From assembly GCA_000697665.1 (NCBI GenBank), contig KL197719.1:306682-370681 (forward strand): a stretch of 64,000 nt of DNA, read 5' to 3'. Below the pieces are notes generated by a model. The model searched no databases and was not told the origin of the DNA. It worked only from the letters and a program-made list of their open reading frames with translations. Below, piece by piece: positions 57,298 to 64,000 of the stretch. The stretch's first letter is position 1; each line of letters starts with the position of its first letter. Source of the DNA: Jaapia argillacea MUCL 33604 (Eukaryota > Basidiomycota > Agaricomycetes > Jaapiales > Jaapiaceae). A program made the position numbers and the translations under genes.

Positions 57298-58914
57298 TGA
57301 GTCGACGAGTGCTCGTTGGCTTTGGTGTGGACGTAGATGCAGTCGCAGGATGGTATGTCGGCGCCCAATTATGCATTCGTAGGTAGTTGACCATTGAATT
57401 GATGTTAGGCTTGGGTCATATGGGGGTGAAGATTCGCCCCTGGATATATCACGGGTATCAATACACGTCTGGTACTCTGCTGATCGACCTAACTTGTGTC
57501 CAGGGAATGTATGCTGGAGAGGTTGGTGTCCCCCGCCTCTTGAAGCTTTTCGATAAGTATCAGATTAAGGCAACATGGTTCATCCCTGGTATGGCGTTCC
57601 ACTTCTGCTCCATCTCCTTGTTCATCGCCGCGAAAGGCCATAGCTTGGAGACATTTCCCGAGCAGATGGCAGCCGTAAGGGATGCCGGTCACGAAATGTA
57701 TGTTTTCAATCAGTCGCGGACAGATGAATAAGGTGTTGAGATCCCTCCGTCCAGCGGGATGCATGGATACTCGCACGAGGTTAGTCGAGGCTTTATTGCT
57801 ATCTTGTAGTGTCTCTAAAGATACCGTACAGAATCCTATATCGATGACACCGGAGCAACAGAAGGTTGTCTTGGACTATACATATGATCTGCTTACCGAG
57901 TTTAATAACGGCAAACCTCCCAAGGGCTATGTAGCCCCTTGGTGGGAAACTAGTAAGGAAGGGACAGACCTTCTATTGGATAAAGGCATTGAATATGGTG
58001 AGTTGCAGCTATCGAGGCCATATAAAGCTGACAATTCTCCTAGACCATTCAAATATGGCTCACGAGTACGTGTTTCGAGGGTTCTGGGTTCGAAGACCAG
58101 AAATACTAGAGCACTCGTGATCAGCTCTCAGATGTACTACCTGCGCGATCAAGACAAGTGGACGAAGATCGACTACTCGGCACCGGCTCATACATGGATG
58201 AAGCCGTTAGAGAGAGGGAAACAAACTGGTTTGGTTGAGATACCAGCTAATTGGTCCGTTCAAATCGCTCACTGCAACTGTCAGCAATTCAATGCTATGC
58301 AGGTACCTGGAAGACATGACACCGATGATGTAGGCTGGGTCTCCCTGTTCATACTCATCCTACCAATGTGATCTGCTGGCGGACAGGTTCATGAAAGCCA
58401 GCCCTAATTCTCATGGTTGGGTAAATGTGTCGCTCATGCAAACTACCGACGAATGTCCTATAGCTAACCTTCGGTACAGGTTAATTCGCGAGACGTGGAA
58501 CAGCTGTGGAAGGACACGTTCACATACTTGTATAGGTGGGAATGTCTCCAACATGCTTGGTGGATACGTCGTCCCTGACTATCAGTTCCATAGAGAAGAG
58601 CAGGATTTTGTTTTCCCCCTATCAATCCATCCTGATGTTAGCGGGTGAGTTCCTACAACTAGTCCAGTAGTGGCTAACCCTCCGTTACTGAAATTTAATT
58701 CCCAGACGTCCCCATGTTCTAATGATGGTCGTAGGTAATGATTTACTCGTGTTTGGAAGAAAAGTTGAAGTCTGCAAAGGAACGATTCATCGAATGGATC
58801 AACACACATGAAAATGTTCATTGGGTCCGCATGATCGATATGGTTCAAGAGTTCAGGGCGAAGAACAAACCCGATGCCGGGGCCAAAATGCCTGCTGGTG
58901 TGAAGGCAGAATGA
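57298..58914 (+). CDS. PgdA/HP0310-like polysaccharide deacetylase, copy 3
   Basis: Fourteen exons with the same lengths again (57298-57353, 57409-57454, 57504-57588, 57637-57697, 57755-57779, 57832-57997, 58044-58065, 58125-58253, 58303-58329, 58387-58420, 58480-58535, 58594-58644, 58706-58730, 58780-58914) give 305 residues. D12, D14, H86 and H90 are kept ([20 protein letters not shown]). It is the most diverged copy: the otherwise fixed YLDDLPPMM block reads YLEDMTPMM, the helix after the second motif reads [19 protein letters not shown], and VLLM near the end reads VLMMV. It may have shifted in substrate or be under weaker constraint. Confidence 0.88.
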
Positions 58915-59046
58915 CCTGCACTTTCACTACTGGATAACAGAAGGGATCACGGCTCTTGACGAAGTTACCTTGTTCTACGACTTCTCAATGGCAGTCTCTC
59001 TGTCGCGATCTTGTCCATTCTAAGGTGTCGCCTTGACGAAGGGAAA

Positions 59047-60687
59047 TTACATTTCTCTTATAATATCATTCACTGCGTCGCTGATGAATAGCTTCTGCGA
59101 CGCCAAGTCGACTCCAAATTGCTCCTCCAACCGGTTTCGAACAACTTTCTTCGTGAGCGTCTGCCAATCTGAGTCGCGAACAATGGCAAGTATTTCTCGT
59201 TTCAAAGTCAAAGGCGAGAGGAGGTTTCTTTCAAGGGAGTCTGGGTAGTCATCGGCAGGGGTGACACCGTTGTGGGGTGGACCCTCCTGAGTAGCTCCTT
59301 GCGGCAGATATTAGTTACGGGGATGAAGAACTGAAGATGTCATACCGGTTTCCTGTGAGGAACTCAAGTCTTCGTTTCTGTTTACATTGTCGAATCCTTC
59401 CTCGACATCCCCAACCGCCGGGCTACCGTCACAGGGAGGAAGGGTATCAGATGTTTGAATGGCCGGTCTCCTGCTCCCTTGCTCTGTATCAACCACTTCC
59501 CCTATTTGGGAACGAGTTGGCGGATTTGGAGAACACCCAGGGGAAAGTGGCCTGAGTTTCGTTTCGAGATTCGACGGGCCGAACTTTATCTCCAATTGCC
59601 AGCGGAGGCTCTCTGATACTCGTAGCCTTTCCTCGACTACGCGTCGGGCATCCTGCTCGATGTCAAGAAATGCTTGTAGGCGCACCTCTGAAGCTCTGTC
59701 GTTGCGCTCCTGGATTGCTGCAAGTTTTCTGAGCTCCAGCTGACTCTCCAGCTCCACACACCGACGCTCAGAGTCTAGCAATCGGTCCGCTAAGACACGC
59801 CGAGCATTCGACTCTTTCTCATAGGTTGCCCTCATAACATCCACCCGCTTCTCCAATTCGACTCGAGCACGCGCCATTGCACGTAATTGGTCTTCCAAGG
59901 CACAAATCTGCTGTCTCTGCCCTTCCAGCTCTTGCTCAAATTCAGCATTGGATTTTGCCATGGGTCTCTCCAGTTCGAGACTCGTACGTCTTTCCAAGTG
60001 TAAGTTGAAGGTAGCATCAATCTTCTCTGATGCCGCCTCGAGCTGGCCCTTCGCCTCAGCTGCCTGCGTCCCATATAGGCGCTGAAAAGCAGCCAGGTGC
60101 ACATACTGCTGTCTCTGCGCAAACTGGATAGCATCCATCCTTTCTATTCCGTGCCCGGTGGCACCTTCAAGGGCACGAAACCGAGAAGTGTTGGCCGGGA
60201 TAGTTTTCGCAAGGTTTATCCACAAACGAGCGGTGAACCACCAACAATTGAACGTGTAGACATTGTACAGGTTGGCAGTCTTGAATATGATGTCGAGGAG
60301 AAGAACGAGGTGCGAGAGACAACTGTCAAACGAGCTGGTGACGAGAGTCGCGACCACTTCTGCGTCTGGTTCGATCAGGTCGTGAGGGTGATCGGATATC
60401 GATATGGTGTCTTTACAGGCGGAAGAGTAATCGGGGCTGAGTAATGTTCTCCAGGAGTCGGTATCGCGTTCGAGGCGGAGTGCAAAGGTGCCGAAAGTTA
60501 ACACAAGGTATTCATGGGAAGGTCGACCTGGTTTCTTGCCCCATCGCATTTCGCTCAAGGAAATCTGATCAACACCGTCCATACATGCCTCTTCCGAGCT
60601 GGCCCATTTGATGAATGTGTCCACGGGACTCTTTCGGGTGAGCTTATGCTTTCGAGCAGAGGGAAGGTTAAGAAGTGGTCTGCTCAT
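59047..60687 (-). CDS. Coiled-coil protein with C-terminal DEK_C domain
   Basis: Two exons (60687-59346, 59297-59047) give 530 residues. The N-terminal region (about 1-170) belongs to no domain I know; it contains TFGTFALRLERDTDSW and YNVYTFNCWWFTARLWI. A long coiled-coil follows (about 200-370), rich in Glu, Arg, Ala and Leu. After an acidic, Ser-rich linker, exon 2 encodes LKREILAIVRDSDWQTLTKK, VVRNRLEEQFGVDLASQKLF and ISDAVNDIIREM, the three-helix DEK_C fold found in DEK, chitin synthases and SWIB-associated proteins. The domain usually binds DNA or proteins. The start at 60687 is uncertain: an upstream segment MAQQLLPLQNLTTNELAG near 60802 ends in a good donor but joins no frame cleanly. 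Confidence 0.75.
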
Positions 60688-61362
60688 TGGCGGCGATCAT
60701 GGACTATGCACAGGGGGTCAGTGTACGTCAAACAATGATCACTCACCGGCTCCTGCAAGTTCGTTTGTAGTGAGGTTTTGTAGAGGCAGTAATTGCTGTG
60801 CCATTTGTCTTGGCGGTGTGTCGGGAAGCTAAACCAACCTGGGAAATAGCCCGGATCCAATACTTAACTTGCCCTCGCTTTTCCAGGCTTATAAGTTCTG
60901 TAGATCTAATAACTTGGGAACAGAGATTTGCCGCCAGCATTACTGAGGTCATTGTCCCGGGACCTCAGGGAATTGAACCCAAAAGACGGAGGTGGGGGAC
61001 CACCGCGACATAACGTTTCGACATTGCAGATGATACATTGAACTTGTCGACATTCCCATTCTTGGACACACACGACCACCGAAGCCAACCTCTTCAACAG
61101 TGGAGCTACTTTTCCTCCTCAATGGAAAGCTCAAACGAAACCATGAGCCAAGACAATTTATTACTTGCTTGTTTACACCACTTGACTCTTCCGGAGATGT
61201 TCGCCGCCTTCATAAGTATTAAACAGGTACGGCACCTGTGCGCTGATTGAATGTGGGCGACGGGGCATCTGCACAGCCTGTACCAGTACTGTCATATCCA
61301 CTCCTCCCTACTAATAGCGCGCTCTCAGTCTCCGCATCCCATCCCCACGTCCCAATCCTGCG
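60688..61362. other. Divergent promoter region with possible upstream exon
   Basis: It holds an ATG-led minus-strand segment (60802-60742) followed by GTGAGT, which may be a first exon of the DEK_C gene. The right end (61220-61362) recurs upstream of the second ULD gene (63735-63907), sharing GCACCTGTGCGCTGATTGA-like and CGCATCCCATCCC-like tracts, so it is part of a duplicated unit. Confidence 0.5.
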
Positions 61363-63059
61363 ATGTCCTTCTCCTTCGCTTTTGGATCCTTTGGCGACCT
61401 CGTATCCCTCGCCAACATGGCGCTGCAAATCGCAAAAGCCTTGAACGACAGCACCGGCGCGTCGTATGGATGCCAATGTTTACTTGTCGAGCTAAACACC
61501 TTGTCAGAAGCCCTCAAGTTGGCGGATTGCGCGATGAAGCTCGCACCTCTTCCTCCTGAAGTGGTGAACTGTTTGATTCACGAGACCGATCGTTGTCGAG
61601 AAACCATGGAGGAGTTCCACGACCAGATCAAGGGATATCAGAAGGCGCTTGCGTCAAGTGGTTCGAGTGGTGGCATAAAGGGTAAATTCAGTAGCTCTTG
61701 GAGGAAGATTTGTTGGGGGTTGTTCAAGAAGGGTGATGTTGTGGCTTTCACGGACAAGTTGTGTCGACATCGCGCGACGGTGCTGATGTTCTTAATCTCT
61801 TCCAGCTTGTTCGTTCTCATACTGTCCGCGCTAACGCCATTGCTGATGCCGATATGATCCTCTCCATGTCTCTCCTATCCACTCTTACCGAGGAAGGGCG
61901 ACACACGGGGCTATTGCTCGCTGGTCTTGTCGAAGAGATACGTCGGAATGAGTCATCTGCACGGGTCACTCTGGGCGAGATTCATACGACGATACGACAG
62001 CTCCCCGCTTTCGTTGGGTATACTCTGGACAACGCGGTTCAGGTAGTGGATCTCTTGGGCAAGACCATCACCGTACCGTTGCAGTTTTGTGCAACAGAGG
62101 AGTTCAGTATTCTATAATCGGCAACTGTCTCGTTTTGACGTTACAATTGTTGGTAGCTATTCCATGCACACATGCAACTCTATTTCAAAGATCGTGCCGG
62201 AAAAAGACCCATTGAAATCAAGGGATACGAAGTCGTTGCTGACGACGATGAACGACACGTCCTTTCGAACGATTGGGCTATGACGGTGAAGTCTGGAATG
62301 ACTCTCCAGATGGGAATTGTCTTAAGGCAGCACGGAGTGATTGACTGGCGCCGTTGCCCTCGATGTTTGTATGTACAGGATGTCGACGAGCTAAGGCTTA
62401 ACAGCTGGGTAGAATGGTAAGAATTCCCATCTACACAGTGATCCCATTTGATCTGTGCCAAGACAACTTTGCTTCTCACAGTCGGCGTTGTGATGGTTGG
62501 TATTACGCTTACAAGTCTGCCTTTCTCATTGACCCTGATGTTTGGCCCTCCCCGTAAGTTCTCCTGTATAAATGACGGCGGGGAGGCAAGCTGATGGCGA
62601 GCTAGCCCAGAGGGCGTTGCTAACGTCAACGCCATCCACGTGGATCCATTAGCGGATGGTGAAGAAGTGGTAGAAGAATTGGTAGAACCTGTTGCCTTGT
62701 TCCACAGAATTCGTTTGTATTCTCCAGGTATGTGGGCTACTTTACAAGTCAAAAATTATTGAACCGAGGGTACTTATGTGCAGGAAGAGTCACGTGCTTT
62801 CTGTACAATCTACTCACCTACCGGGGCGAAAGTCACCTCCTTCAAGCCGAGTACCTCCGTACTAAATTTTTCAAGTGGATTTGTATCATGTACTGTGCGT
62901 GGCCTATTCTAGTCGCGGGACAGTTACTGATTAGCTTATACAGACGAAGGGATCAAGTGTGGCCGCGGTGTGGGGCCGACGAAACTTGATGCCAGAGAGG
63001 AGGCTGCCTATCAAGCCTCTTTCACGATGATGGATGAGATGTTGACGCATGAGGGCTAA
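61363..63059 (+). pseudogene. ULD (ubiquitin-like domain) family gene, apparently frame-damaged
   Basis: The N-terminus MSFSFAFGSFGDLVSLANMA is the basidiomycete STAND-N/ULD-family opening. The ULD itself reads VVDLLGKTITVPLQFCATEE, LYFKDRAGKRPIEIKGYEVV and MTLQMGIVLRQHG. The C-terminal part is well spliced: SWVECRRCDGWYYAYKSAFL, then EGVANVNAIHVDPLADGEEV and LLTYRGESHLLQAEYLRTKF, to a stop at 63059. But the frame changes without any intron of usable size near 61780 (after FTDKLCRHRAT) and again near 62100-62157, where the best intron leaves a one-base misfit. Either the gene is recently broken, the sequence has errors, or I misread two junctions. Function of the family is unknown. Confidence 0.6.
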
Positions 63060-63907
63060 TGAGTCTGTTTTGTGGGAGCATGAGATGGTTTGCCAGGGTT
63101 CGGGAGCTCGAGGAGCACCGTTGCCACCTTGTCAGGTAGAGTCGGAGTTGAGAATCGGAGTTTTCGGTGTAGAATAACTTGGGTTATACACTCTTCACTA
63201 CCAAGGCGTTCTCAGGCGGAGAGCTTGGACATTGGGCAATGGTTGAGAAGTGAAGTCAATCGGTGGAGAAAAGTGGAAGAATAGCTAGGAAAATCATATA
63301 GTTGACGTGCGCACTCGCGGGCACCCCTTGTTCACTACGCATTGGCCGTTGAGCCAAGATTGAGGCACAGTTCAACGTTCAACGTTCAACGAGTAGGTTA
63401 GGGTCCGAGCCGATTTTCTTATCTAATTTGTTATCTCCTCATTATCGCTCAACGCTTGTCAGATCCGAGTCCACGAGTGCACTGGAGCGGTTAAAGGTAT
63501 GCCACTCTATCTATCTCTGCTAATAATTACGGGATAAAGTATGTTGTTGACTCCTTCACCCTGCCTCAACAGCCGCACCACGGAAGTCGCTGCGTGAGCA
63601 AATATGGTCGTTGCTCCTCTCCGCCGTCCTCATTTCGCTTCAAGTTATCCGAGTCCCTCGTGCTCCACTTCTATCTCCATCTCAAATGCCTCCAATAAAG
63701 CAACAAAAATACCCAACTAACTATCTAAACTCTAAAGTGATGCGGCGCCTGTGCGCTGATTGAGCAATGAGCTTAGGCGCTTCCTGTACCGTGACTGCAC
63801 AGCGTGCACTGCCATATTCGCTCCTTCCATAACAGCAATCCCACGGGACAGCTTATGTTCTGCATCCCATCCCATCTCACCCTCCACCCCCACTCCCAAT
63901 CCCTGCG
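63060..63907. other. Intergenic between the two ULD genes
   Basis: About 850 bp. The tandem TTCAACG tract near 63375-63395 (three units) is the only simple repeat. The right end (63735-63907) repeats the upstream region of the first ULD gene. Confidence 0.5.
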
Positions 63908-64000
63908 ATGCCCTTCTCCTTCGCTTTTGGATCCTTTGGCGACCTCGTGTCCCTCGCCAATATGGCTCTTCAAATCGCAAAGGCCTTGAATGACAGCACC
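63908..64000 (+). CDS. Second ULD-family gene, 5' end only
   Basis: Only 31 codons are in the window. They read MPFSFAFGSFGDLVSLANMA and then LQIAKALNDST, almost identical to the first 31 codons of the gene at 61363. The nucleotide match is close too, differing at a handful of mostly third-codon positions. The upstream region is also shared, so it is a tandem copy in the same orientation, cut by the window edge. Confidence 0.85.
   Translation, partial: MPFSFAFGSFGDLVSLANMALQIAKALNDST

Noticed and set aside
60955-61015. tRNA-like T-arm text (GGGTTCAATTCCC on the minus strand)
   Set aside because: No matching acceptor stem, anticodon arm or D-arm at proper distances.
63375-63395. TTCAACG tandem, considered as telomere-like or an array
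   Set aside because: Only three units and not a known telomere repeat; no spacer structure of a CRISPR array.

Overview
The window is nuclear DNA of a filamentous basidiomycete, most likely a mushroom-forming agaricomycete. Nearly every gene is cut by several 47-90 nt GT-AG introns. The gene set is typical of that group: Zn2Cys6 regulators, a GLTSCR1-domain protein, a Fun30-type remodeler, ubiquitin-like-domain (ULD) proteins and an F-box-like protein. Coordinates of spliced genes come from reading splice sites by eye. For most genes the summed exons give an unbroken frame ending at a stop, which supports the models. No virus-like element, rRNA, tRNA or CRISPR array was recognised.

Layout. 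1-3190: VPS8 (CORVET subunit, C-terminus off the left edge). 3485-7581: a 12-exon Zn2Cys6 transcription factor. 7.6-10.4 kb: no confident gene. 10413-10799: a DUF3224 protein. 11.05-14.95 kb: a head-to-tail segmental duplication carrying a GH43 arabinanase gene and the 5' part of its divergent neighbour SDHAF4; the right copy is intact, the left copy is decayed. 15459-16579: a hemerythrin-like HHE protein. 17.2-23.8 kb: three dispersed paralogs (A, B, C) of an unrecognised protein family with identical three-exon, phase-1 architecture and a shared promoter module (TGTCAGCCA ... TGGCTGACA, then TATA 11-12 nt later). 25881-27125: an alpha/beta hydrolase. 27342-28209: an F-box-like gene. 29130-30631: a GLTSCR1-domain protein. 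30837-33307: APC8/CDC23, divergent from ALG14 (33741-34701). 35294-36265: U2AF small subunit. 38376-39916: a second Zn2Cys6 factor. 43063-44264: a mitochondrial-carrier-like protein. 46313-50160: Fun30/SMARCAD1. 50347-51135: BET5/TRAPPC1. 51764-52464: a small unrecognised membrane protein. 53097-58914: three tandem 305-residue deacetylases resembling the Helicobacter PgdA (HP0310) family, each with the same 14 exons. 59047-60687: a coiled-coil protein with a C-terminal DEK_C domain. 61363-64000: two tandem ULD-family genes, the first apparently frame-damaged and the second cut by the window edge.

Functionally this is mainly a housekeeping neighbourhood (vesicle tethering: VPS8, BET5; cell cycle: APC8; N-glycosylation: ALG14; splicing: U2AF35; chromatin: Fun30, GLTSCR1, DEK_C; respiratory assembly: SDHAF4). 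Between these genes lie fast-evolving accessory stretches where local duplication has been active at four separate places: GH43, the A/B/C family, the deacetylases and the ULD genes. The A/B/C family with its conserved promoter module is the best candidate for an undescribed system.
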